Source of the DNA: Candidatus Falkowbacteria bacterium CG10_big_fil_rev_8_21_14_0_10_44_15
GTDB lineage: Bacteria > Patescibacteriota > Patescibacteriia > Patescibacteriales > XYC2-FULL-47-12
Direction: 5' to 3'
DNA length: 19,131 nucleotides
Assembly (NCBI GenBank): GCA_002773575.1
Contig: PFAT01000050.1
Location: 8,184 to 27,314 of the forward strand
In this document: positions 5,852-13,087 of the stretch, piece after piece
Numbering within the stretch: the first letter of the stretch is position 1
Layout: each line of letters starts with the position of its first letter
Made by a program: the position numbers and the translations under genes
The notes under the pieces: generated by a model
What the model was told of the DNA's origin: nothing
Databases searched by the model: none
The model's input: the letters and a program-made list of their open reading frames with translations, nothing else

Positions 5852-8410
5852 ATGTTAATATCGTTGAATTGGCTGAAAGATTTTATTAATGTTCCCCCGC
5901 AGATAACTCCAGACAAACTGGGGGAGCTTTTAACTTTGCATACGGTTGAGGTGGAAGCGGTAAGAAAGTTAGGCGGAAATTTAGCTAAAGTGGTAGTCGG
6001 CGAAATTATAAAGTTAGAGCCGCATCCTAACGCGGACCGGCTAAAACTGGCTACCGTTAACATCGGCAAAGAAACCAAACGCGTGGTTTGCGGCGGCGGC
6101 AACTTATCCGTAGGCATGAAAGTTGCTTTTGCCCAAATCGGCGCGCGGATAAAATGGCACGGCCAGGGAGAGTTGGTTGAATTGCAGCCGGCTGAAATTC
6201 GGGGCGTTAAATCAGCCGGGATGATTTGCGCGGCAGCAGAGTTAGGTTTGGAAAGTTTATTTCCGGTAAAAGAAGAACGAGAAGTAATTGACTTGACCCC
6301 CTCTATGTCTCCCCCTGATAAAGGGGGAGAGAAAATTCTTGGCAAACCACTAGCGGATGTTTTAGGTTTAGACGATGTAGTATACGAAATTGACAATAAG
6401 TCAATCACTCATCGTCCGGATTTATGGAGTCATTACGGTATGGCGCGGGACTTGGCGGCAGTATTGCCCTCACCCCTAACCCCTCTCCCACTTCAGCCGC
6501 TCGGGCGGCTTCGCGGGCGAGGGAAAATTAAGTTGGAGGTAAAAGTGGAAGATAGTAAATTATGCCCGCGGTATATGGCAGTAGCAGTGGATAACATAGA
6601 AATCAAACCATCGCCAGAATGGATGCGGAAACGGCTGGCAGCCTGCGGCCAGCGGCCGATCAATAATATTGTAGACGTCAGTAATTACGTGATGTTAGAG
6701 CTGGGGCAGCCGACCCATGCTTTTGATTTATCACGAATAGCCACGCAGACAGTCACGAATAGCCACCCCACAGGACAAGCCTACGGGGCAGGCGAATGTA
6801 ATATTGTGGTGCGGCGAGCGAAGAGGGGCGAAACCATCACGACTTTGGACGGGCAGGAAAGGAAGTTAGACGCAGAAATGCTCTTAATCACTGACGGCAA
6901 AAATCCGGTAGCAATCGCGGGCGTGATGGGCGGTCGCGTATCCGAAGTTGATTCTAATACTACCGGCATCGTAATTGAATCGGCTAATTTTAATCCGGTT
7001 TCCATTCGCCGCACTTCCCAAAAGCTTGGTTTGCGCAGCGAGGCGTCAATGCGTTTTGAAAAATCGCTTGACCCGAATTTATGCGCCGTAGCGTTGCAGC
7101 GCATCGTTAGCTTAATTAAAATCAGTTGCCCGCAAGCGGCCATTACGAGCAACTTAGCCGATATTAAAAATTTTAAATTAAATCAGGGGCCGATCAAGCT
7201 TGATTTAAACTGGTTAAACAAAAAGGTAGGCGCCGAAATTCCCAAAGCAAAAACGATAAAAATTCTAAAAGATTTAGGATTTGAGACCTCACCCTCAACC
7301 CCTCTCCTTAGTAAGGAGAGGGGTAAAAGGGGAGAGGTAATAAACGTAAAAGCTCCGACTTGGCGCGCGACTAAGGATATTTCCATTCCGGAGGATTTAG
7401 CGGAAGAGGCGGCGCGGATTTACGGCTATCAAAACATCAAACCAGCCGCTCCTCAAGTTTTAATGCAGGCGCCGGCAGCGAACGCCGAGCGGGAATTCAT
7501 CAATCGGCTAAGAGACGTTTTATCCGGCCCGGCGGCGATGACTGAAGTTTACAACTATTCTTTCGTTAACGCCGGGCAGTTAGCCAAGCTGGGGATAGAG
7601 GCTCGCTCGCACATTAAATTGGCTAATCCGTTGACGCAAGATCATACTTTACTGCGGCAAAGTTTGATTCCGGCTTTATTGCAAAATGTGGCCGCCAACC
7701 AGCGTCAGACGGCCGAAATAAAAATTTACGAAGTGGGCAGAGTATTTTTGCCGGCGGCGGGAGAATTAACCAAAGGCGGGGGCAAGCAAGAGAAATTACC
7801 GCAGCAGCCGATAAAATTAGGATTAGTTTGCGCGGGCAAAGAAGAACGGGAGCACGCCAATTACTTCAAACTGAAAGGCATCGCGGAGCATTTGGCGGGC
7901 AGTTTAGGCCTTAAGTTTGAGTTTAGCCCATACTCGCAACCCGGAGGCGGCGCCGCGGCCAAGATAACATCAGAAAATAAAATAATCAGCGCTGTTTATT
8001 GGCATAACGACGCTTCCTTGAGGGAAGCGGGCATTAAAGTAAATACGGCCGTTTGCGAGTTTGATGTTGCCGAATTATTTAAGGTCTGTCAGCCAATGGG
8101 AATTAAAAAACATCAAGCAAAAGATAAGTTTCCTTATGTGCGGCGCGACATGGCTTTTGCGGTAAACGAAAAAATATTATATAATGATTTCAGGCGGACG
8201 CTGTTAGCCGCCCATTCCTTAATTAAAGAGGTCGAACTGTTTGACGTTTATCAAGGCGGCCAATTAGGCCCGGGGGAAAAGAGCTGGGCTTTCAATTTAA
8301 CTTTCGGCCATTCCCAAAAAACCCTGACCGGCGCGGAAGTTGACCAAGCGCAAAAAGAGATAGCTGATAAAATGGCAAAAAAGTACGGCGCACAACTAAG
8401 AGATTTTTGA
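5852..8410 (+). CDS. pheT: Phenylalanine-tRNA ligase beta subunit with in-frame repeat insertions
   Basis: PheT is the large subunit of PheRS, responsible for tRNA binding and for editing Tyr-tRNA(Phe). The 852-aa product opens with the canonical MLISLNWLKDFI. An OB/EMAP-like domain follows (about 40-150, GEIIKLEPHPNADRLKLATV). The B3/B4 editing region includes ITHRPDLWSHYGMARDLA and RPINNIVDVSNYVMLELGQPTHAFDL. The B5 region (VNVKAPTWRATKDISIPEDLAEEAARIYGY), the class II-like core and the C-terminal FDX-ACB domain (from about 755, FPYVRRDMAFAV) complete it. Four short segments (residues about 149-160, 206-224, 294-316, 479-495) are encoded by palindromic or repeated DNA and fall between conserved blocks. 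The frame is intact, so the protein is probably functional. Confidence 0.96.
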   Translation: MLISLNWLKDFINVPPQITPDKLGELLTLHTVEVEAVRKLGGNLAKVVVGEIIKLEPHPNADRLKLATVNIGKETKRVVCGGGNLSVGMKVAFAQIGARIKWHGQGELVELQPAEIRGVKSAGMICAAAELGLESLFPVKEEREVIDLTPSMSPPDKGGEKILGKPLADVLGLDDVVYEIDNKSITHRPDLWSHYGMARDLAAVLPSPLTPLPLQPLGRLRGRGKIKLEVKVEDSKLCPRYMAVAVDNIEIKPSPEWMRKRLAACGQRPINNIVDVSNYVMLELGQPTHAFDLSRIATQTVTNSHPTGQAYGAGECNIVVRRAKRGETITTLDGQERKLDAEMLLITDGKNPVAIAGVMGGRVSEVDSNTTGIVIESANFNPVSIRRTSQKLGLRSEASMRFEKSLDPNLCAVALQRIVSLIKISCPQAAITSNLADIKNFKLNQGPIKLDLNWLNKKVGAEIPKAKTIKILKDLGFETSPSTPLLSKERGKRGEVINVKAPTWRATKDISIPEDLAEEAARIYGYQNIKPAAPQVLMQAPAANAEREFINRLRDVLSGPAAMTEVYNYSFVNAGQLAKLGIEARSHIKLANPLTQDHTLLRQSLIPALLQNVAANQRQTAEIKIYEVGRVFLPAAGELTKGGGKQEKLPQQPIKLGLVCAGKEEREHANYFKLKGIAEHLAGSLGLKFEFSPYSQPGGGAAAKITSENKIISAVYWHNDASLREAGIKVNTAVCEFDVAELFKVCQPMGIKKHQAKDKFPYVRRDMAFAVNEKILYNDFRRTLLAAHSLIKEVELFDVYQGGQLGPGEKSWAFNLTFGHSQKTLTGAEVDQAQKEIADKMAKKYGAQLRDF
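6296..6331 (+). repeat. In-frame palindrome in pheT, TCTCCCCC class (site 1)
   Basis: TCTCCCCC (6308-6315) and GGGGGAGA (6323-6330) form a perfect 8-bp hairpin with a TGATAAA loop, preceded by CCCCCTCTATG. It encodes about residues 149-160 of PheT (TPSMSPPDKGGE), between the OB domain and the B3/B4 region. The TCTCCCCCTGATAAAGGGGGAGA type of word is common as an intergenic repeat in bacteria. Confidence 0.8.
6467..6524 (+). repeat. In-frame CCCTCACCCC repeat in pheT (site 2)
   Basis: The block starts CCCTCACCCCTAACCCCTCTCC and ends GCGAGGG. An inner perfect hairpin is AGCCGC (6495-6500) with GCGGCT (6505-6510). It encodes residues 206-224 (PSPLTPLPLQPLGRLRGRG). It is the same class as the intergenic block at 2623-2658. 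Confidence 0.85.
6731..6796 (+). repeat. In-frame ACGAATAGCCAC repeat pair in pheT (site 3)
   Basis: TCACGAATAGCCAC occurs at 6731-6744 and again at 6753-6766, 22 bases apart. CCCCACAGG...CCTACGGGG (6767-6789) follows as an imperfect hairpin. The segment encodes residues about 294-315, directly after the conserved HAFDL and before IVVRRAKRGE, where PheT normally has only a few residues. ACGAATAGCCAC recurs in the spacer at 8506-8517. Confidence 0.8.
7286..7336 (+). repeat. In-frame 13-bp perfect palindrome in pheT (site 4)
   Basis: ACCCCTCTCCTTA (7298-7310), one G, then the exact reverse complement TAAGGAGAGGGGT (7312-7324). The flanks CCTCACCC and GGGGAGAGGT extend the symmetry imperfectly. 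It encodes residues 479-495 (TSPSTPLLSKERGKRGE) just before VINVKAPTWR. It is the same class as site 2 and the 2623 block. Confidence 0.88.
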
Positions 8411-8431
8411 TTTTGATAAAAATAATTTGTG

Positions 8432-8528
8432 ATTAGTGTAGATTCGTCTTAAATTAGTGGCAATTAGTGATAGCCAACGTTGTCACGAATTTACACTAAT
8501 AATTAACGAATAGCCACAAGCCACGAAT
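8432..8528. repeat. ATTAGTG/CACGAAT inverted repeat region
   Basis: The pheT-to-8546 spacer holds ATTAGTGTAGATTCGT (8432-8447) and its reverse complement with one mismatch (8485-8500), separated by 37 bases. The loop repeats ATTAGTG twice more and contains the palindrome CAACGTTG. ACGAATAGCCAC (8506-8517) and CACGAAT (8522-8528) follow. The same words occur inside pheT at 6731-6766. No T-run follows, so a terminator role is unlikely. Confidence 0.75.
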
Positions 8529-8545
8529 AAACCAAGGAGAATATT

Positions 8546-8860
8546 ATGCAAACTGTCACTAAATTTAACCCGAAGTCAGTCGCTAATATTTACGGATTTT
8601 TTTTAGCGTTGAGCGCCTTTTTAACCGGTTTAGGAATTTCCATCGTCAATATCGTGAACCGCTTGCTTGCCGGCGGCAATACTTTCGTGTCCGCTTTGCT
8701 CGCGATTTTATTTAACCTGCTGTACGGAGTTTTAATCGGCCTCATCAGCGCGCTGGCGGCGGCGGTAATTGGCTACCTAAGCGGCTGGATTTTTGCTTGG
8801 CTTTATAATCTGTGCGTCAGAATTAAATTTATCGGCGGGGTAAAGGTTGAATTAGAATAA
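8546..8860 (+). CDS. Small membrane protein, unknown function
   Basis: The 104-residue product is not a family I can name. It has a polar N-terminus (MQTVTKFNPKSV), hydrophobic segments at about 14-36 and 47-75 and possibly 78-92, and an Asn-Arg/Gly-rich loop between the first two. The start at 8546 is well supported by AAGGAGA at 8534-8540. It is followed 16 bases later by another small membrane protein, and the pair ends at a clear terminator, so they probably form the tail of the pheS-pheT transcript or a small operon of their own. Confidence 0.75.
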   Translation: MQTVTKFNPKSVANIYGFFLALSAFLTGLGISIVNIVNRLLAGGNTFVSALLAILFNLLYGVLIGLISALAAAVIGYLSGWIFAWLYNLCVRIKFIGGVKVELE

Positions 8861-8876
8861 TACCAATAATAATTAT

Positions 8877-9161
8877 ATGTTCCAAACGTCACTTGACATC
8901 TTATGGTTAACCATCGCGGCTGGCATAGCTCTGCTGACTGTTTTTTTCTGTTGGGGAATTTTTTATGTCGTGCAGATTATCCGGCGTTCAGCCAAAATGT
9001 TTAAGGGGGTAGAGCAGATGATTGAAAACATCAACGAAGTAATCAAGGCCACCAAAGAAAAGATAGAGCACGGCGCGGCCTATGTCAGCGTCATTGCCGA
9101 TGGGATAAAAAAAGTGATGGATATTACGCAGGAGAGTAAAAAAGTAAAAAGTAAAAAGTGA
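8877..9161 (+). CDS. Single-pass membrane protein with cytoplasmic helical tail
   Basis: The 94-residue product has one long transmembrane helix (about 8-34, LWLTIAAGIALLTVFFCWGIFYVV). A helical tail with regular hydrophobic spacing follows (MFKGVEQMIENINEVIKATKEKIEHGAAYVSVIADGIKKVMDI). This shape recalls DUF948/YtxG-like proteins, but I cannot confirm membership. The last residues (KKVKSKK) and the TGA are encoded by an AGTAAAAAGTAAAAAGTGA microrepeat, so the true conserved protein may end near residue 86. It precedes the terminator at 9191-9215. Confidence 0.75.
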   Translation: MFQTSLDILWLTIAAGIALLTVFFCWGIFYVVQIIRRSAKMFKGVEQMIENINEVIKATKEKIEHGAAYVSVIADGIKKVMDITQESKKVKSKK

Positions 9162-9176
9162 AAAGAATTAAAAGTT
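9136..9176 (+). repeat. A-rich AGTAAAA microrepeat covering a gene end
   Basis: Five units of the type (A)AGTAAAA / AAGTGAAAA / TTAAAAGTT cover the last codons and stop of the 8877 gene and run past it. Closely similar strings cover the thrS end (15975-15995) and follow the dnaE stop (12831-12846). Confidence 0.6.
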
Positions 9177-9190
9177 ATATATAAATTATA

Positions 9191-9215
9191 AACGTGCTTA
9201 AAGAGCGCGTTTTTT
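9191..9215 (+). terminator. Rho-independent terminator before dnaE
   Basis: ACGTGCT (9192-9198) pairs with AGCGCGT (9204-9210) across a TAAAG loop, with one G-T wobble, followed by six T. It closes the transcript ending with the 8877 gene. Confidence 0.85.
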
Positions 9216-9230
9216 GTATGTAAAGTTGAT

Positions 9231-9259
9231 TTGCCAAGTTTGAATCAAGGCACTATAAT
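9231..9259 (+). promoter_or_regulatory. Sigma70-type promoter of dnaE
   Basis: TTGCCA (9231-9236), exactly 17 bases, then TATAAT (9254-9259). It lies between the terminator and the dnaE start. The AGGAG at 9292-9296 serves as ribosome binding site, 3 bases before the ATG at 9300. Confidence 0.8.
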
Positions 9260-9299
9260 ACTTTAATATAAGACGATAGATAATAATTTGTAGGAGTTT

Positions 9300-12200
9300 A
9301 TGAAATTCACCCATCTCCACCTGCATACGCACTATTCTTTGCTTGATGGTTTGATCAAGCCTAAAGAGCTGGTGCAGAAAATAAAAGCGGACGGCGGCGA
9401 CGCGGTCGCCATTACCGACCATGGCGTAATGTACGGCGTGATTGAATTTTATCAAATTTGCCGCAAAGAAGGCATCAAGCCGATTATCGGCGTGGAAGCA
9501 TACGTTGCCCCCAACGGGCGGCACAATAAGCGCGCTAAAGCGGACGAAAAAAATTATCATCTGCTGCTGTTGGCGAAAAATAATGCCGGCTATCATAATT
9601 TAATTCAGTTGGTGAGCCAGGCGCACCTGGAGGGATTTTACTACAAACCGCGGATTGACGATGAACTCCTGCGGCAATACCACGGCGGTTTAATCGCTTT
9701 AAGCGCCTGTCTGCACGGCGAAATCCCGACTCTTATTTTATCCGGGCAGGAGCAAGCGGCGAGAGACAAAATCTTATATTATCGAGAGCTGTTTGGGCCG
9801 GATAATTTTTACTTAGAGTTGCAGCATAACCCCAACGTCCGGGGCCAAGAATACGTTAATCAAGCTTTGCTGAAACTGGGGAAAGAATTAGACGTTGGCT
9901 TGGTGGCGACTAACGACGCTCATTATTTAAACAAAGAAGACGACGAGCCGCACGACGTGTTGCTGTGCCTCCAAACGAAGCGCAAGAAAAAAGAGGTGAA
10001 TCGGATGAATATGCTCGGCGAGGATTTTTCCGTTAAGACCATGCGGCAGATGATAGATGATTTTAAAGACATTCCGGAGGCGATTGACAACACGAACAAA
10101 ATCGCCGACAGGTGCAGCGTTGACATTCCCCTCGGTCAGTACCAGTTGCCGGCGTTTATCGTGCCGGCGGGGTATAATGAAGCAAGTTACCTGGAAAAAT
10201 TATGCCGGGAAGGTTTGCAAAAACGCTACGGAGTCGATTATGAGCGGCTGTCGGCGGATAAGCGGGGGCGTTTGGATTACGAGTTGGCCGTTATTAATAA
10301 AATGGGGTTTGCTTCTTACTTTTTAATCGTAGCCGATTTTGTCAATTGGGCGAAAAATAACGGCATTGTCGTGGGGCCGGGGCGGGGCAGCGCGGCCGGG
10401 TCTTTTGTCTCCTACGTATTGGGAATCACCAACTTAGATCCTCTGCAATACGATCTGCTTTTTGAACGGTTCCTCAACCCGGAGCGCATCTCGATGCCGG
10501 ACATTGATTTGGACTTCACTGACACGCGGCGCGACGAAGTCATCCGTTACGTGGAAGGCAATTACGGCAAGGATCATGTGGCGCAAATCATCACTTTTTC
10601 TACCATGGCCGCCCGGGCGGCCGTGCGTGACGTCGGCCGCGTGCTTGATTACCCTTATGATTACTGCGATAAAATCGCTAAACTCATCCCCATGTTTTCT
10701 TCCATTGAAGCCGCGCTGCATCTGCCGGAATTGCGCGAATTATATCGGCAGGAAGAAGGGGTGCGCGTTATTATTGATAACGCGCGCCGCATTGAAAACG
10801 TCATCCGCCATGCTTCCGTCCACGCCTGCGGCGTATTAATCACTAAAGAACCGGTAACGGCGTACGCGCCCGTGCAGTATGTTTCTTCTTCGGATAAAGA
10901 CACCATCGTGTCTCAATATTCTTTGCACCCGGTGGAAGATTTGGGCCTGTTGAAAATGGATTTTTTAGGCTTAAAGAATTTAACTATTATTGAATCGGCG
11001 CTCAAAATAATCAAAAATACGCGCGGCGTGCTGTTGGACATAGACACTATTCCTCTTGATGACCAGAGGACTTTTGCCCTGCTGCAACGCGGGGAAACGA
11101 CCGGGGTGTTTCAGTTGGAATCAAGCGGCATGAAGCGGTATTTAAAGGAATTAAAGCCGACGGTTTTTGAAGACATTATCGCCATGGTAGCGCTGTACCG
11201 CCCTGGTCCGATGGAGTGGATTCCGGATTACATCGCGGGCAAGCACGGCCTAAAAAAGCCCAAGTATCTGCACTCCAAACTGGAGCCGATTTTGAATAAG
11301 ACTTACGGGGTGGCCATTTATCAGGAGCAAATCATGGAAACGGCGCGCAGCTTAGCGGGGTTTACCATGGGCGAGGCGGACGTGTTGCGCCGGGCGATAG
11401 GCAAAAAAATTCCTAAACTTCTCGCCGAGCAGAAAACTAAATTTATTGAGGGCTGCGTGAAGAACGGCATCGCGGCCGAATTGGCGGCGGAAATTTTTGC
11501 TTTTATCGAGCCGTTTGCCGGTTACGGCTTTAACCGTTCGCACGCCGCCTGCTACGCTTTGATCGGCTATCAGACCGCTTATTTGAAAGCAAACTATCCG
11601 ACGGAATTCATGGCCGCGCTGATGACGAGCGACCAAGAAGACATTGACCGGATTCCGATTGAAATTGAAGAATGCCGTCAGATGGGAATTGAAGTTTTGC
11701 CTCCCGATCTTAACGAATCGTTCTCTGATTTTACGGTAGTCACCAGCGGCACGGCGCAAAACATCGCGGTTACCGGGCAGGAATCTACCACCATCCGTTT
11801 TGGATTGCGGGCGGTTAAAAACGTCGGCGCCCACATCACCGCCGTGATTATTCAAGAACGCAAAGAGAACGGTCCGTATAAAGACATCGCCGATTTTTTA
11901 CAGCGGGCGCAAGACAAGGATTTAAATAAAAAGTCTTTAGAAAGTTTAATAATGGCCGGCGCTTTTGATAAAATAGAGGAACGAGGAAAATTATTGGCTA
12001 ACGTGGAAAAGATGCTGGAGTACAGCCGTAACCTGACGGCGGCTAAAAACAGGGGGCAGGACAGTTTATTTTCCGTAGCGCCGGAATTAGATCTGCGCTC
12101 AACCATCACTTTGGATGACGCGCCGCCGGCCGAGAAACGCGATATTTTGAACTGGGAACGGACATTGCTTGGGCTGTATCTGTCCGACCATCCCTTTAAC

Positions 12201-12830
12201 GAATATGAAAAAATTTTAGGGGCAAGCATCTTGCCTTTAAGCCAGCTCAATAAATCACTGGAGGGGAAATTCGTCAATGTGGGCGGAGTGATTACGACTA
12301 TCAAAAAAATAGTCACTAAAAGTAACGACAGCATGCTGTTCGTTAAAATTGAGGATAAAATCGCCAATATTGAGCTGCTGGTTTTTCCTTCTTTGCTCAA
12401 AGAATCCGCCGCCGTTTGGCAGGAGGGCAACGCGGTCATTTGCCGCGGCCGCGTTTCTAATAAAGAAAACGAGCTGAAATTGCTTTGCGAGAGAGCCAAA
12501 AGACTAGAGCCGGAAAACGCTCTTGCTGGCGCGGCTGAATTTTTAGCGCTTAATAAATCAAACGGCTTTAAAAATAATAATTATAACGTGGCGCCGTTGT
12601 CCGCGGCTGCCGCCAAAAATTTAAAAATAAAGATTAATGATTTTAATGACCAAAATCTGTTAAAGAAATTAAAGGAGGAGTTGTCCGCCAGCCACGGCGA
12701 AAGCAAAGTTTATTTTTACGTTCCGGGCCAAAACGGCCTGCAAATAATTGAAACCGGTTTTAAGGTTAAGGATAGCCGGGATTTGAGGCAGAAATTAACT
12801 GAATTAGTGGGGGAGCAAGCGGTAAAATAA
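9300..12830 (+). CDS. dnaE: DNA polymerase III alpha subunit
   Basis: DnaE is the replicative polymerase. The 1176-aa product has an N-terminal PHP domain (1-215) with all nine metal-ligand positions that I would expect: His7, His9, Asp16, His41, Glu66, His87, Cys137, Asp206 and His208. The polymerase core follows, with GPGRGSAAGSFVSY near 359-372. The catalytic aspartates lie in PDIDLDF (Asp401, Asp403) and KMDFLGL (Asp554). Downstream come VFQLESSGM, YRPGPM and IYQEQIM, a helix-hairpin-helix region (about 800-900) and an OB-fold (about 985-1060, VNVGGVITTIKKI). This is the DnaE1 layout at near-normal length. An intact PHP site is compatible with built-in proofreading, as shown for some bacterial DnaE proteins; that is inference here. 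It has its own promoter and terminator-bounded start. Confidence 0.97.
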   Translation: MKFTHLHLHTHYSLLDGLIKPKELVQKIKADGGDAVAITDHGVMYGVIEFYQICRKEGIKPIIGVEAYVAPNGRHNKRAKADEKNYHLLLLAKNNAGYHNLIQLVSQAHLEGFYYKPRIDDELLRQYHGGLIALSACLHGEIPTLILSGQEQAARDKILYYRELFGPDNFYLELQHNPNVRGQEYVNQALLKLGKELDVGLVATNDAHYLNKEDDEPHDVLLCLQTKRKKKEVNRMNMLGEDFSVKTMRQMIDDFKDIPEAIDNTNKIADRCSVDIPLGQYQLPAFIVPAGYNEASYLEKLCREGLQKRYGVDYERLSADKRGRLDYELAVINKMGFASYFLIVADFVNWAKNNGIVVGPGRGSAAGSFVSYVLGITNLDPLQYDLLFERFLNPERISMPDIDLDFTDTRRDEVIRYVEGNYGKDHVAQIITFSTMAARAAVRDVGRVLDYPYDYCDKIAKLIPMFSSIEAALHLPELRELYRQEEGVRVIIDNARRIENVIRHASVHACGVLITKEPVTAYAPVQYVSSSDKDTIVSQYSLHPVEDLGLLKMDFLGLKNLTIIESALKIIKNTRGVLLDIDTIPLDDQRTFALLQRGETTGVFQLESSGMKRYLKELKPTVFEDIIAMVALYRPGPMEWIPDYIAGKHGLKKPKYLHSKLEPILNKTYGVAIYQEQIMETARSLAGFTMGEADVLRRAIGKKIPKLLAEQKTKFIEGCVKNGIAAELAAEIFAFIEPFAGYGFNRSHAACYALIGYQTAYLKANYPTEFMAALMTSDQEDIDRIPIEIEECRQMGIEVLPPDLNESFSDFTVVTSGTAQNIAVTGQESTTIRFGLRAVKNVGAHITAVIIQERKENGPYKDIADFLQRAQDKDLNKKSLESLIMAGAFDKIEERGKLLANVEKMLEYSRNLTAAKNRGQDSLFSVAPELDLRSTITLDDAPPAEKRDILNWERTLLGLYLSDHPFNEYEKILGASILPLSQLNKSLEGKFVNVGGVITTIKKIVTKSNDSMLFVKIEDKIANIELLVFPSLLKESAAVWQEGNAVICRGRVSNKENELKLLCERAKRLEPENALAGAAEFLALNKSNGFKNNNYNVAPLSAAAAKNLKIKINDFNDQNLLKKLKEELSASHGESKVYFYVPGQNGLQIIETGFKVKDSRDLRQKLTELVGEQAVK

Positions 12831-12868
12831 GTAAGAAGTAAGAAAATCATTAAAACATTAAAACATTC

Positions 12869-12902
12869 ACCCCGTGTAGTAGCTTTATATACTGCACAGG
12901 GT
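12869..12902. repeat. Hairpin repeat downstream of dnaE
   Basis: ACCCCGTGTAGTA (12869-12881) pairs with TACTGCACAGGGT (12890-12902), with one mismatch and one G-T wobble, across an 8-base loop. No T-run follows on the plus strand, so it is more likely a palindromic repeat than a terminator. Flanking copies of ATTAAAAC lie on both sides. Confidence 0.65.
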
Positions 12903-12928
12903 AAAGCATTAAAACACTAAAACAATAC

Positions 12929-12980
12929 TGTCATTGCGAGGATCCTTGATTCGTTCGGAAAGACGAAGCAATCTCGCAAT
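12929..12980. repeat. TGTCATTGCGAG-class interspersed repeat
   Basis: ATTGCGAG (12933-12940) is matched by CTCGCAAT (12973-12980), with TTCGTTCG and GACGAAGCAATCTC between. This is the well-known TGTCATTGCGAGGAGC...GAAGCAATCTC type of repeat seen in many bacterial genomes. It has no coding potential. Confidence 0.75.
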
Positions 12981-13004
12981 AATTTTAAGATAAAAAATTC
13001 CTCT

Positions 13005-13043
13005 TTTGTCAATTTAGACAAAGGCAAGGAAGTTTGCTAAGAT
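13005..13043 (+). promoter_or_regulatory. Extended -10 promoter with overlapping palindrome
   Basis: TAGACA (13015-13020), 17 bases, then TAAGAT (13038-13043) with TG at 13035-13036, an extended -10. TTTGTC (13005-13010) and GACAAA (13017-13022) form a perfect palindrome around AATTTA that overlaps the -35, a plausible operator. It serves the 13088 gene and thrS. Confidence 0.6.
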
Positions 13044-13087
13044 GAAGATGGTAAAATCGTTTAAATACCAAAACTAAATTTAAACAT

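Noticed and set aside
12869..12902. Terminator of dnaE
   Set aside because: The hairpin has no T-run on the plus strand, so I list it only as a repeat.
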